57,069 bases of DNA. Source: an uncultured Chlorobiaceae bacterium. GTDB taxonomy: Bacteria; Bacteroidota; Chlorobiia; Chlorobiales; Chlorobiaceae. Positions within the stretch are counted from its first letter, which is position 1, and each line of letters opens with the position of its first letter. The position numbers and the translations under genes are program-made. Below, piece by piece: positions 18,746 through 27,740 of this stretch. Under the pieces are notes generated by a model. It made no database searches. It was given only the letters and a program-made list of their open reading frames with translations, and had not been told where the DNA came from. Location of the stretch: the NCBI GenBank assembly GCA_903822595.1, contig CAIJPS010000022.1:1-57069 (forward strand), written 5' to 3'.

Positions 18746-19216
18746 TTATATTTGTGGAAAATCTTTTTCCTCTTCTCTGAACAGCTCAATAATCTCTGAG
18801 GCTGCTGTTAAAAGAACAAGCCGCTGGCGAACATCATCCCGACCAGCAAGCCTCGTAATCCGACCAAGAAGCTTCAAATGCTCTGAAAGCATCTCCTCAG
18901 GAGTTGCCAGAAGAAAGACAATACGAACCGGTTCATTATCAATAGAATCAAAATTAATTGCGTTCCTGAGTGTTGCAAACGCCATAACCGGCCTGCTCAC
19001 TCCGGCACTCTTTGCGTGAGGCAGGGCTAATGTTTTGCCAATACCAGTGGACATATCCTGTTCACGCTTAAGAACATCCTCCCGCAATTTGCCAATATCC
19101 ATCACCCCGGGATGATCAGCCACAATAGACAGCATTTTTTCAATCACCTGGCTTTTCAAGGCAAGATCAAGATTCAAAACGATATATTTTTCGGAAAGAA
19201 GGTCTTCGATTTTCAT
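18746..19216 (-). CDS. PTS EIIA (PtsN-like) phosphocarrier domain protein
   Basis: A single EIIA-2 domain of 156 residues. The phosphorylatable His lies in [16 protein letters not shown], preceded by [11 protein letters not shown], the standard context in fructose/nitrogen-type EIIA. No EIIB, EIIC, EI or HPr gene is nearby, so a regulatory role is more likely than sugar transport. It precedes hisS by 32 bases on the same strand. Confidence 0.85.
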   Translation of the reverse strand: MKIEDLLSEKYIVLNLDLALKSQVIEKMLSIVADHPGVMDIGKLREDVLKREQDMSTGIGKTLALPHAKSAGVSRPVMAFATLRNAINFDSIDNEPVRIVFLLATPEEMLSEHLKLLGRITRLAGRDDVRQRLVLLTAASEIIELFREEEKDFPQI

Positions 19217-19341
19217 GATGACAACCTCTTGCGGTTAATGCTTCTGCCTGTTGTAAGGTGCTCTCTCGGCACACATCTGACCATCAATATAAAAAAACAT
19301 TTCCATCCCTGCCGCCACTCAGCCCTACCCTTTATGCCAGT

Positions 19342-20163
19342 TTAGAGATGAACGGTAATAAAATAGATAAATGGCGAGACAAACATGATGGTATCGAACC
19401 GGTCAAGCACTCCACCGTGACCGGGAATCAGATGTGAAGAGTCTTTGACCCCTGCATCCCTTTTGAACATCGATTCAATCAGGTCTCCAGCCGGACTTGC
19501 CAGCCCAATCAAGAGCCCTGTCAACAACGCTTTGGTCAACGACAACTCCGGCACAAAACTGCTGTAGATCATCGATGCTGCAATGCTTCCTGCAAGACCG
19601 GACAAAAAACCCTCCCATGTCTTGTGGGGACTCAAACGCTCGAACAATTTGCGATGAATAAACCTTCCGCCCAGGGTACTACCGCCAAAGTAGGCAAATA
19701 TATCGGCTGCCCATACACAGAAAAACATGAGGAAAACCATTATTTCCCCTTTGCCGTCACCAGCATCAAGACGAAGCCGCAGCAGGGAACCAAAAGAGAG
19801 ATTGGCATAGAGCAGACCGGGCAGGATGGCCCCTAAATTAAGCAACGGTGAACCCTCTTTCAAAAAAAGCTCCATAACCAGAAGAGCGAGTACAACAGTC
19901 AGTAAAAGCTCCCATACTTCAGCCCAATGCAGATAGAAGTTCACCTGAAATATCAGCGTTATCAAGAGCACAATCCAGAGTGCTGGAGGCTTGGCCTTGT
20001 GGCATGCAAGACGATGAAACTCAAAAACAGCGAGAAGCGCCAGAAGCGAAAAAAACAAAAAGAAAGCCAACCCACCAAGATCGATGAGCCACAGCAAAAG
20101 AGGAATACCCACAAGGGCCACAAGGACCCGCTGCAATAAATTATTGCTTAAAAGTTTACCCAT
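19342..20163 (-). CDS. cdsA: Phosphatidate cytidylyltransferase
   Basis: Makes CDP-diacylglycerol for phospholipid synthesis at the inner membrane. The 273-residue protein has about seven hydrophobic helices and the C-terminal family signature SMFKRDAGVKDSS followed by HLIPGHGGVLDRFD, with the metal-binding Asp residues in place; LSPHKTWEGFLSG precedes it. It lies 27 bases after the CPBP protease gene. Confidence 0.95.
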   Translation of the reverse strand: MGKLLSNNLLQRVLVALVGIPLLLWLIDLGGLAFFLFFSLLALLAVFEFHRLACHKAKPPALWIVLLITLIFQVNFYLHWAEVWELLLTVVLALLVMELFLKEGSPLLNLGAILPGLLYANLSFGSLLRLRLDAGDGKGEIMVFLMFFCVWAADIFAYFGGSTLGGRFIHRKLFERLSPHKTWEGFLSGLAGSIAASMIYSSFVPELSLTKALLTGLLIGLASPAGDLIESMFKRDAGVKDSSHLIPGHGGVLDRFDTIMFVSPFIYFITVHL

Positions 20164-20190
20164 ACATCATCTGTTAAAAACTGATCCACC

Positions 20191-21156
20191 TCAATGAGAA
20201 GCCACTCCCTTCAGCACATCCTCCTTCAAAAAAGGTAGAACCGCAAATCGCCGAAGAACCATTACAAAAAGGAAGAAACTTCCCGCAACAACAATCCACC
20301 ACCAAGGCAAACGAAGAATGTGCTCCGATCCAAAAGCTTCCTCCGAACTTCTCCCTTCTGTAAAAAAAAGAAAAAGCAACGCCGCAAGATTATTCGCAAG
20401 ATGCACAACAAACGGAATCACCAGATTACCCACCCTCGCATAAATATAGCCAATATACCACCCAAGCAACGCAAGAGGCAAAAGATTTGCCGCGCTCATA
20501 TGAAAAAATGCAAAAATCAATCCGGTCAGCAGCACAGCAGCGCCTGATGACATGGTACGAGTGTAATTCTGCTGGACATAACCCCTGAAAAGCAGCTCTT
20601 CACAAACTGCTGGAGTGAAGGCAAGAACCAATGCAACCGAAAAAAATTCCTGTACTGAACGAATCTGTCCCAATTCTTTAATGAAGGACTCCATCAAATC
20701 ACGCTGATGAACCACTTCAGCACCTGCAGAGCCAAGAGCTGGCCAGAGATAGTGATCCTGAAGTGCTGTGATGGTGTAGAGCAATGGCTGAAGCAAAAAA
20801 ATACCCCCAACTGCCAATGCCGCCATACCAAAATCGACACGCCTCTGTATCCCCAAAAAAGCAAGACTTTGTGGAGAAAAGGGATTTTTCCTGCCCGTAT
20901 GCCATGCTGCAAGCAATAAAACGGGCAGGGCAAGCACAAGAATTTGCCCAACAGCCTGAATCAATCGAATGGAAGTGAGCATACTCTCCTCAATATGCAA
21001 CAAAGAAAAACCCATCTGACTGCCACCGCTGACAAGAGAAAAAAGCAAAAAACCGGTAATCGGATAAAGCACCATGACAGCGATCAAAAAAAGAGTATTG
21101 GCAAAAAAAGCGGGACGTCCAACTGTCAATGGATCGGAAGAGGAAAACGTCTGCAT
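20191..21156 (-). CDS. CPBP (CAAX/bacteriocin-processing) intramembrane protease
   Basis: A 321-residue polytopic membrane protein. The C-terminal half carries the three abi motifs of glutamic intramembrane proteases: EELLFRGYVQQ (catalytic EE and Arg), FAFFHMSA, and HLANNLAALL. Substrates are unknown; relatives process prenylated or signal-like membrane peptides. It is the first gene of the minus-strand run towards cdsA and is divergent from the glycosyltransferase island. Confidence 0.88.
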   Translation of the reverse strand: MQTFSSSDPLTVGRPAFFANTLFLIAVMVLYPITGFLLFSLVSGGSQMGFSLLHIEESMLTSIRLIQAVGQILVLALPVLLLAAWHTGRKNPFSPQSLAFLGIQRRVDFGMAALAVGGIFLLQPLLYTITALQDHYLWPALGSAGAEVVHQRDLMESFIKELGQIRSVQEFFSVALVLAFTPAVCEELLFRGYVQQNYTRTMSSGAAVLLTGLIFAFFHMSAANLLPLALLGWYIGYIYARVGNLVIPFVVHLANNLAALLFLFFTEGRSSEEAFGSEHILRLPWWWIVVAGSFFLFVMVLRRFAVLPFLKEDVLKGVASH

Positions 21157-21356
21157 TGATTATCCGTTAAATGAATCCTTGTGAATTTGATACCTTGTCT
21201 TTTTGAAAGCCCGACTCTCATACTCTATCAACAGATAGGTATTGGAGAGGGAAAAAACAAGCGAATATCATAACAAAACTGCATCAACCCGATTCTCCTG
21301 CGATGGGTGGCTTGCTCTACATCCTGCGGAAGTTGACATACTGACCATATCTGCCC

Positions 21357-22376
21357 ATGATAAAGATCCTCTGCTTTCACAACGCAACCCACCGAGCCAG
21401 TTACCGTTATAGAGTTGGACAGTTCCTGCCTTTTTGGAGCAACTACACTATTGAGATGCAAGCCGTCTGTATTTCCGGGAAACAGTACCTCAACCTGCTC
21501 AAGTTTCTCTTTTCTTTTAACAGATACGATTATATACTGTTACAAAAAAAAATAGTTCCAAGGCTACTTATCGGGATCATGACGAAACAAACAAAACTCA
21601 TTTATGACTTTGACGATGCATTGTACACCAGAGAAAGCCAGGAGCTGGAACAAAATAAACCACCATCAAGACGTACCATCAAAAAGCTGAACTACATCCT
21701 GAAAAAATCAACTCTTGTTTTTGCAGGAAGCAGCGAGCTGGCACACTATGCCGGAGCATATAACTACAACGTCCATATTATACCGACAGCTCTTGACAAA
21801 CAGGTAGCAGAACCGATGATACCTCCCCACTCCGACTGCATAACAATCGGATGGATCGGTAATGACGTTAATCTCTTTTACCTCTCGATTATTGATGATG
21901 CCACCCTTTTTTTGCAACAAAAGTATCCCTGCGTAAGATTTTCCCTCCTGTGCGGAAATCCTCCAAAGGGGCTTGTTACGAATTGGCATTTTACAAAATG
22001 GTCATCTGTAACAGAAAAATCATGGCTGCAGTCGATCGATATCGGCATCATGCCGCTGACTGATGATCCCTGGAGCCGTGGAAAATGTGCATTCAAACTG
22101 CTGCAATACATGGCTCATGGAAAGCCGGTGGTAGCATCCGATGTAGGTGCGAACAAGACAACGGTCTCTCATTGCGTAAATGGCTATCTTGTAAAAACAA
22201 AAGAAGAGTGGATTTCGGCCCTGGAGCGACTTATTCTTGATCGGGAAAAGCGTATCCGGATGGGCCAGGAAAGCCTGAAAATCTTTGTCGGGCAATTTGA
22301 ACGGAGTCGCATTCAGCAGAAAATTGCCGATATTCTTCTTTCAGAAACAAATAACCACTCCGAGAGAATATCTTGA
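21357..22376 (+). CDS. Glycosyltransferase, GT4-like (GT-B fold)
   Basis: A 339-residue protein with an N-terminal half containing YDFDDALYTRE, and a C-terminal nucleotide-sugar domain with IGWIGNDVNLFYL and CAFKLLQYMAHGKPVVASDVGANKTTV (quoted in part), the GT4 pattern for the donor site. The acceptor is unknown. It opens the plus-strand glycosyltransferase run; no strong ribosome site precedes the ATG. Confidence 0.75.
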   Translation: MIKILCFHNATHRASYRYRVGQFLPFWSNYTIEMQAVCISGKQYLNLLKFLFSFNRYDYILLQKKIVPRLLIGIMTKQTKLIYDFDDALYTRESQELEQNKPPSRRTIKKLNYILKKSTLVFAGSSELAHYAGAYNYNVHIIPTALDKQVAEPMIPPHSDCITIGWIGNDVNLFYLSIIDDATLFLQQKYPCVRFSLLCGNPPKGLVTNWHFTKWSSVTEKSWLQSIDIGIMPLTDDPWSRGKCAFKLLQYMAHGKPVVASDVGANKTTVSHCVNGYLVKTKEEWISALERLILDREKRIRMGQESLKIFVGQFERSRIQQKIADILLSETNNHSERIS

Positions 22377-22454
22377 ACAGGAGGCACCTTTTCACAAAAA
22401 ATCAACCCTGTTTCGTAAACGCCTCAGGGGGGCTATCTTACACTGAGTAAAGCA

Positions 22455-24593
22455 ATGAATTTCCTGTTCCTCAACTCATCACGAAGCAAATGGGGTGGTG
22501 GTAATGAAAAGTCAATACTGCTGGCCACAAAAGCACTGGCAAAGCATAAAACCGTACTCGCATACCGAAACGAACAGGTAGGAGAACATTTCAACATCCC
22601 GAAATACAAGCTTCCTTTTCTCAATGAAGCCGATCTCACGACCATCATAAAACTGATCGCGATCGTAAAAAAACATCAAATCGACGTCATCATACCCTCA
22701 ATGCGTAAAGATTACGCCCTTGCCGGTATTGTCAGCACCATCTGTGGCGTCAAAAATGTTTTATGGCTCGGCACCACACTGGATCTCAAAAATAAATGGG
22801 TCTATAACCTCGTATTCAACTTGATGGCCGACGGAATCATCGTCAACGCAGAAAAAATCAGAGAGATCCTTCTTTTGTCGAGATTTATGAGACCGGAGAA
22901 CATCAAGGTTATCTACTACGGACTGGATCCAGCAGCCATCGCACAGCAAACCAGAGAGAAGGAAATCTGCAAGCCCTTTCCATTTATGATCACTGCCATG
23001 GGAAGAATCGAACCCAACAAGGGATTTGACTTCCTGATCAGAAGTTTTGCCCGGTTTCTCAACCTCACCTCTGCACCCGATGCCGGAATCGTGATCATGG
23101 GCCACGGCCCACAGCTTGAAGAGTACAAACAACTTGCCGCAAATCTCGGAATTGCCCACCACATCATATTCACGGGCTTCATGGCAAATCCTTTTCCCTA
23201 TTTGAAGCAGAGCGACATCTTCACCCTTACCTCCATCGTGGAAGGACTTTCCATCGCGCTGCTTGAAGCCATGTTCCTCGGCGTCGCCCCCATCAGCACC
23301 TATGCGGGCGGAGTTGAAGAGGTAATAACTGATGGAACAAACGGTTTTCTGATTCACTATGGCGATGAAAAAAAACTTGCCGAACTGCTTGCCATGCTCT
23401 ACAGAGACCCTGGAGCAAGAAAAGAAATTGCCGCAACAGCCCGCAAAACCATCGCCCCCATGTTCTCACTCGACAAACTGCAAGAGGAAATAATCAGTTT
23501 TTGCCAGACTACCAGCCGTAAACAAAAGAAAAAAAGGCCGTTCCGTCATCGCTTTGCAAAAATGCTTCAGTGCATCACGAAAAAACGAACAACAAAGCCT
23601 GTTCCTGACAAACCGCTTGAAAGCATCATCATTCTTGCCAAAGAACGCTATGGTGACTGCATTATGCTTACACCCCTTATTGGCAGTTTGCGAAGAGAGT
23701 TTCCTGAGCTTTTAATTTACATCATCACCTTTAATCAGATCATCTTTGATTTTTTCAGTGCTGATCCTAATATCACCGCAGTCTATCACACAAAAAAGAA
23801 TCTGAAACGCTATGGCAAAGAGATACTTTCAAAAAAATTTGATCTACTTTTTAATCCGAAAGACCATCCCTCGACCAATTTTCTCATCCACTCCACGCTT
23901 ATCCGCGCACGGTATAAAATAGCGCACTTCAATACCTTTCACGAAGGGCTCTACGACCATCTCATCAACAGCGACCCAAAGACGCATGAATCGGCAAAAA
24001 ACCTTGCAATTCTGAGCGTTATCGATTCCACCTTACAACCGGGGCAGTGCAAGCCATACCTGCCGTCCATGCCAGTTTCAACGGATATCACCACATTCCT
24101 TCAAACTCTTCATCCCGGTCTCTGCATAGGCATCAATATAAGTGCAGGCCACAGCGGAGGGCACAGAAGCATCAAGCAATGGGCGGAACTCATCAGCCGT
24201 TTCCCTGACGAAACGTTTGTTATCTTCTCAGCCCCTGGAGATCTTGAAGAAAAAAAAGAACTGGAAGGGTTGCAATCCAGCATCCTGCCATCACCATCTA
24301 CCGCAAACCTCTATGAAGTCGGTGAAATTGTCAAAAAACTCAAGCTCCTTATTACACCCGACACCGCACTTGTCCATGTTGCCTCTTGCTTTGACACCCC
24401 ATTGATAGGACTCTACCGTAACACCCAGGTCGACCACAACCAGTTCGGGCCAATGAGCACCATGCAAGAGGTCATTATTTCGCCAACACCCAACGTCGTC
24501 GATATTGAGAACGACGCAATAAGTTTGTCACTCAACAAGATGCTGACACAGGCTGTCGCAAGAGACGGAAACTGCTCAAGCCAAAAGAAATAA
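22455..24593 (+). CDS. Two-domain glycosyltransferase: GT4 fused to GT9 (heptosyltransferase-like)
   Basis: A 712-residue protein. Residues 1-350 form a GT4 enzyme: SKWGGGNEKSILLATKAL at the start, AMGRIEPNKGFDFLIRSFA, HHIIFTGFMANPFPYLKQSD, and the donor-site SIVEGLSIALLEAMFLG. After a basic linker (QKKKRPFRHRFAKM), residues about 392-700 form a GT9 domain: LAKERYGDCIMLTPLIGSLR and LLITPDTALVHVASCFDTPLIGLY. It could add two consecutive sugars to a lipopolysaccharide or other glycan. There is no break in the frame, so the fusion is real as sequenced. Confidence 0.82.
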   Translation: MNFLFLNSSRSKWGGGNEKSILLATKALAKHKTVLAYRNEQVGEHFNIPKYKLPFLNEADLTTIIKLIAIVKKHQIDVIIPSMRKDYALAGIVSTICGVKNVLWLGTTLDLKNKWVYNLVFNLMADGIIVNAEKIREILLLSRFMRPENIKVIYYGLDPAAIAQQTREKEICKPFPFMITAMGRIEPNKGFDFLIRSFARFLNLTSAPDAGIVIMGHGPQLEEYKQLAANLGIAHHIIFTGFMANPFPYLKQSDIFTLTSIVEGLSIALLEAMFLGVAPISTYAGGVEEVITDGTNGFLIHYGDEKKLAELLAMLYRDPGARKEIAATARKTIAPMFSLDKLQEEIISFCQTTSRKQKKKRPFRHRFAKMLQCITKKRTTKPVPDKPLESIIILAKERYGDCIMLTPLIGSLRREFPELLIYIITFNQIIFDFFSADPNITAVYHTKKNLKRYGKEILSKKFDLLFNPKDHPSTNFLIHSTLIRARYKIAHFNTFHEGLYDHLINSDPKTHESAKNLAILSVIDSTLQPGQCKPYLPSMPVSTDITTFLQTLHPGLCIGINISAGHSGGHRSIKQWAELISRFPDETFVIFSAPGDLEEKKELEGLQSSILPSPSTANLYEVGEIVKKLKLLITPDTALVHVASCFDTPLIGLYRNTQVDHNQFGPMSTMQEVIISPTPNVVDIENDAISLSLNKMLTQAVARDGNCSSQKK

Positions 24594-24684
24594 CACACCA
24601 TAGACTCTTTTTTGGATCTCAACTCAACAGGATTATGCACATTACAGCACGGAGCAACTTTTCAGGAAATTCCACTCACGCAGG

Positions 24685-25809
24685 ATGAACATCGCTTTTG
24701 TTAACTTTATAGGCACCAGCAAATTCGGTGGCGGTGAAAAATGGATGGTATCGGCCGCAACACAACTTGCTGTGAGAGGTCATAAGGTCATCATGATCGG
24801 CAAAGCCGGATCAAAATTTCTCGACCATGCAGCAAAAAACAATCTTTCTTCTCTTGGAATCAACACCTGGCAAAAAGCAACAGGGCTTTACCTTCGTACG
24901 CTTGCCCATAAACTCTTACAGCTAAAAATTGAAATCCTCATCTGCAACCTGAACACTGATGTCCGATCGGCAGGCCTGCTTGCCAAAATGAAGGGGACTC
25001 CAATTATCCTTGCCCGGCATGGTTCGCTGAATTACCCTAAAAAAAGGTTGCGTTACCGGCTTTCGGCACACTACATTCTTGACGGCATCATCACGAACAG
25101 CCAGATGATCAAGAATATTTACGCTCACTATGGATGGTTTAATGACCATTTTGTCAAAGTCATCCATAATGGGATTACCATACCCGAAGCAGTTGCTCCG
25201 TACGACTTTTCAATCCGTTTTCCCGGCAAAAAAATTATTTACAGTGCAGGAAGGCTCTCCGAAGTTAAAGGATTTACTTACCTGATTGATGCTGCCGCTA
25301 TCTTGAAAACGTACAGAAATGACTTGGTCTTTGTCGTTTCGGGCGAGGGAAAACTGGAAATGGAGCTCAAAAAACAGGCAATTGATGCTGGACTTGAAGA
25401 ATCATTCATTTTTACCGGATTTTCCGCTGATATTTTTCCTGCACTGAAAGGATGCGACCTCTTTGTTCTCTCATCCATTCTCGAAGGGATGCCTAACGTG
25501 GTCATGGAAGCTATGGCGATGCAGAAGCCAGTGGTTGCTACAAATGTCAACGGAGTTCAGGAACTGATGGTTGACGGTAAAACCGGCATTATCGTTCCTC
25601 CGAAAGAGCCGCATGCCCTTGCCACAGCGATAGCCAAAATCATCGATAACCCTGATATGCTTGAGGATTTTGGCAGTGCAGGATATCAGCGGATAAAAAG
25701 AGAGTTCACTCTGTCTGCCATGACCGGCAACCTTGAAGCCTACCTTCAGCAAAAACTCCGGGAAAAGGAAAACAATAATCATGAAACAAGCAAGCAAGAG
25801 AACCGGTAA
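24685..25809 (+). CDS. Glycosyltransferase family 4
   Basis: A 374-residue GT-B enzyme. SKFGGGEKWMVSAATQLAVRGHKV is the acceptor-domain start (quoted in part); the donor domain has SAGRLSEVKGFTYLIDAA, FIFTGFSADIFPALKGCDLF and LEGMPNVVMEAMAMQKPVVA. The first 30 residues resemble the GT4 half of the preceding fusion protein, suggesting duplication. Product unknown; the likely role is a surface polysaccharide or protein glycan. Confidence 0.85.
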   Translation: MNIAFVNFIGTSKFGGGEKWMVSAATQLAVRGHKVIMIGKAGSKFLDHAAKNNLSSLGINTWQKATGLYLRTLAHKLLQLKIEILICNLNTDVRSAGLLAKMKGTPIILARHGSLNYPKKRLRYRLSAHYILDGIITNSQMIKNIYAHYGWFNDHFVKVIHNGITIPEAVAPYDFSIRFPGKKIIYSAGRLSEVKGFTYLIDAAAILKTYRNDLVFVVSGEGKLEMELKKQAIDAGLEESFIFTGFSADIFPALKGCDLFVLSSILEGMPNVVMEAMAMQKPVVATNVNGVQELMVDGKTGIIVPPKEPHALATAIAKIIDNPDMLEDFGSAGYQRIKREFTLSAMTGNLEAYLQQKLREKENNNHETSKQENR

Positions 25810-25864
25810 ATAGTATTAAAACTTTTGCACGATAATCTGCCGACACACCAAATTGTAACCATAC

Positions 25865-26818
25865 ATGTCATTGGCTTTAACCCTGATTCTTCTGCTTTTC
25901 ACAGCGACAGCCCCACTCATCCTGTATCGCCTGAAACGAAACAGAAAAAAAAGGGCTCAACGAGACCAGGAAATCTGGTCTATCGGCATCTATGAAGGGC
26001 CATCACCGATTCTGCTCGGCCCTGCTGACAACATCAAAAACCCCGTATTCAGCGCACAGCAGGTAAGTGACATCAAGACAAGGTTTGTCGCCGACCCCTT
26101 CATGATAAAGCACAACGGGGAGTTCTACCTCTTTTTTGAAGCCCTGAACAGCAAACGGGAGAAGGGTGAGATCGGCTACGCCCGAAGCCGCGACATGAGA
26201 GTGTGGCAATATGGTAGTATCATACTCCGGGAACGGTTTCACCTCTCCTACCCTTACGTTTTCTTCCATGACGGCGATATCTACATGCTTCCTGAATGTG
26301 CAGATTCACATGAAATACGACTGTACAAAGCAGTAACATTCCCTTGTCGCTGGGAGTATGCCGCCACGCTCATCAGCAGTAAAAAGCGCTATCCACCGCT
26401 GCTTGACCCCTCGATTGTCCATCACGAAGGGCGCTGGTACCTCTTCAGCAATGCCCGCAAACTGAATAACCTGCATCTGTTCTCTTCAGATACTCTTTTA
26501 GAGCCGTGGGCAGAACACCCTCAAAGCCCGATACTCACCGAAAGCCCGCATTTCGCGCGCCCGGGAGGCAGAGTGGTCAGGGATGGCGACGTGCTCTACC
26601 GATTTGCACAGGATGGTATCCCGAACTACGGAAGCAAAGTATGGGCATTCAGAATTACGGAACTCTCGAAGGAAAGCTATCGCGAAGAACAGGTATCCGG
26701 CGGACCCATCATTCAGCCAGGGCAAGAGGGATGGAACAGCAGAGGCATGCACACGGTTGACGCGCATCAAATGGAAAGTGGAGGATGGATTGCACTCGTT
26801 GACGGACTGACATACTGA
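25865..26818 (+). CDS. Membrane-anchored five-bladed-propeller-like protein (GINT1 N-domain/GH43-like)
   Basis: A 317-residue product with an N-terminal transmembrane segment (LALTLILLLFTATAPLIL) and basic stop-transfer sequence, followed by repeating blade-like units: FVADPFMIKHNGEFYLFFEA, LSYPYVFFHDGDIYMLPE, LDPSIVHHEGRWYLFSNA and HFARPGGRVVRDGDVLYRF. The pattern (ADPF/YPYVF, G-x-x-Y-x-x-P/FxE) matches the beta-propeller domain seen beside glycosyltransferase or formyltransferase domains, as in plant GINT1. It may bind or act on glycans. The absence of any second catalytic domain makes its job unclear. Confidence 0.65.
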   Translation: MSLALTLILLLFTATAPLILYRLKRNRKKRAQRDQEIWSIGIYEGPSPILLGPADNIKNPVFSAQQVSDIKTRFVADPFMIKHNGEFYLFFEALNSKREKGEIGYARSRDMRVWQYGSIILRERFHLSYPYVFFHDGDIYMLPECADSHEIRLYKAVTFPCRWEYAATLISSKKRYPPLLDPSIVHHEGRWYLFSNARKLNNLHLFSSDTLLEPWAEHPQSPILTESPHFARPGGRVVRDGDVLYRFAQDGIPNYGSKVWAFRITELSKESYREEQVSGGPIIQPGQEGWNSRGMHTVDAHQMESGGWIALVDGLTY

Positions 26819-26822
26819 ATGA

Positions 26823-26880
26823 TTCTTGATGGCGTTTGCTGTAGTCAACAAGACAACAAGAACACCTGACCCATCAAGAA
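26823..26880. terminator. 10-bp inverted repeat between convergent genes
   Basis: TTCTTGATGG (26823-26832) is exactly complementary to CCATCAAGAA (26871-26880), with a 38-base loop. It lies across the gap between the converging propeller gene and minus-strand glycosyltransferase gene and runs into the latter's last codons. No T-run follows, so a bidirectional terminator is only a possibility. Confidence 0.35.
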
Positions 26881-27713
26881 CGAACCTCAATGATTAACCC
26901 TGGACGCAATGGGGTTGGTTTAAAACAATGTTTAACGGCATAAAAAACAGTCTTTAGCGCTTGTTTAAGGCTGTACCTGAACCCTCGTTTTGTTGTTCTG
27001 TCAGTGAATGCATGTAAAAGAGCAAACTGAACTTTCTCCTGGGGAGTCATCTGGGCAAGAAAGCGATACATTTGCTTGCTGGCGAGTGAACCTCCGTAGC
27101 CAGTCCCTCTTGGGTGCATAATTTTAACAGACATGTCACGAAACACAAGGAGGTTATTCGCTGTGGCATAACTGATTGCAAACCAGTCAATACCCCAGCC
27201 AAAATTGTTGCACTCATAGTCAAGTTCCTGCAATCGTTTTACGACCGGTGCGGAAAGACTCCATACAATACTGTCCGTTTGAGCGACAAAAACAAGTTGC
27301 GAGTCCTTGAGATCGGCAATCTTGACGGTTTTAAGGTTCCAGTCTGTGTAATCAATGTCCGGCGCCCAAACCCCCAAATTGTCATACTGAGCATGCATAC
27401 TTTTGCATCGGTTGACAAGTTGCAACCAATCCGGAGCAGCAACATCGGCTGTAATATGCAGCATGATCCCTCCTTCATGCAAGCGTAAACACTCCTGGCA
27501 CTTTTTACCGTAGTACCACTCATTTGGTACCTTCACCCAATCACCGGCTCCTTGTTCCGTTGTATCGGTCTGATTCGAGTATATGACCGTCAAATGCTCA
27601 ACTGCATGTTGAACAGCATCAGCAATGTGGCGGGCAGACTCCTCCTGACCCGGCCAACAGATGATAAAGGCATGAACACTTTGGCTGGTGGTTCTGTTAC
27701 GTGCCAGTGACAT
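26874..27713 (-). CDS. Putative glycosyltransferase (GT-A-like), not firmly assigned
   Basis: About 279 residues. It starts with AFIICWPGQEESARHIADAV, a Rossmann-like opening, then EGGIMLHITADVAAPDW, where the HITADV strand resembles the DxD-strand region of GT2 enzymes, and GVWAPDIDYTDW. The C-terminal third is rich in Lys/Arg. It is followed upstream by a GT2-GT9 fusion 27 bases away on the same strand and is probably co-transcribed. ATG 27713 was preferred to TTG 27722. The glycosyltransferase call is based on strand pattern and context, not on a clear signature. Confidence 0.5.
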   Translation of the reverse strand: MSLARNRTTSQSVHAFIICWPGQEESARHIADAVQHAVEHLTVIYSNQTDTTEQGAGDWVKVPNEWYYGKKCQECLRLHEGGIMLHITADVAAPDWLQLVNRCKSMHAQYDNLGVWAPDIDYTDWNLKTVKIADLKDSQLVFVAQTDSIVWSLSAPVVKRLQELDYECNNFGWGIDWFAISYATANNLLVFRDMSVKIMHPRGTGYGGSLASKQMYRFLAQMTPQEKVQFALLHAFTDRTTKRGFRYSLKQALKTVFYAVKHCFKPTPLRPGLIIEVRS

Positions 27714-27740
27714 AGGTATCAACTTGATTATCCAGGCTTT

